This document shows positions 12,358 to 12,378 of a stretch of DNA of 12,378 nt, piece by piece. The position numbers and the translations under genes are program-made. Source of the DNA: Verrucomicrobiota bacterium (GTDB lineage: Bacteria > Verrucomicrobiota > Kiritimatiellia > JAAZAB01); NCBI GenBank assembly GCA_018896395.1, contig JAHIMN010000283.1, forward strand, positions 1-12,378, in the 5' to 3' direction. The notes under the pieces were generated by a model, which was not told the DNA's origin, ran no database searches, and worked only from the letters and a program-made list of their open reading frames with translations. Each line of letters begins with the position of its first letter. Positions within the stretch are counted from its first letter, which is position 1.

Positions 12358-12378
12358 GGTGTTCAGTGTTCGGTGTTC
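12358..12378 (-). repeat. GAACACTG repeat, right copy, reaching the window end
   Basis: GGTGTTCAGTGTTCGGTGTTC is the inverse of the copy at 11333-11351, with one mismatch over 19 nt. It runs to the last base, so it may continue beyond the window. Confidence 0.75.

Overview
The window is a GC-rich bacterial chromosomal segment with ten protein-coding genes. No rRNA, tRNA, transposase, integrase or CRISPR array was seen. The gene set (type IV pilus genes with a sigma-54 activator, a PIG-L deacetylase next to a xylose-isomerase-like TIM-barrel protein, a UroD/MtaA-like protein, a fused MetX-MetW) and intergenic spaces crowded with palindromic repeats suggest an uncultured member of the PVC group, perhaps Kiritimatiellota or Lentisphaerota. 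That placement is inference from gene style; there is no phylogenetic marker here.

Left part (1-4124): type IV pilus or type II secretion functions. A 5'-truncated PilC/GspF inner-membrane protein is followed by a 660-bp repeat-filled gap, a full NtrC/PilR-type response regulator, a second repeat-filled gap, and a short type IV pilin-like gene. The pilin has a near-consensus sigma-54 (-24/-12) promoter, a 165-nt structured leader and a strong intrinsic terminator. The simplest reading is that the response regulator activates the pilin promoter, but no cognate histidine kinase lies in the window.

Middle part (4156-9225): metabolic genes of mixed function. They are a small nitroreductase-family flavoprotein, a repeat-rich gap, a two-gene operon (PIG-L deacetylase plus sugar phosphate isomerase/epimerase-like protein) behind a good sigma-70 promoter, a convergent gene for an ATP-cone plus uridine-kinase-like P-loop protein, and a divergent UroD/MtaA-like gene.

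Right part (9314-12309): sulfur amino acid biosynthesis. MetX (homoserine O-acyltransferase) is fused in one reading frame to MetW (SAM-fold regulator or partner), followed by serine O-acetyltransferase (CysE) with an unusual cysteine cluster in its N-terminal region. The DNA encoding the MetX-MetW linker contains a perfect 17-bp inverted repeat resembling the repeats of the intergenic regions.

The most notable theme is the repeat ecology. At least five kinds of inverted or tandem repeat occupy nearly every gap: a modular 16-nt half-site palindrome with an apparent nested insertion, two MITE-like elements with terminal inverted repeats and possible target duplications, a 9-bp tandem with a fold-back partner, a GTATGGGAGT dyad, and a GAACACTG repeat flanking cysE. 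One palindrome has apparently entered a coding region at a domain junction.
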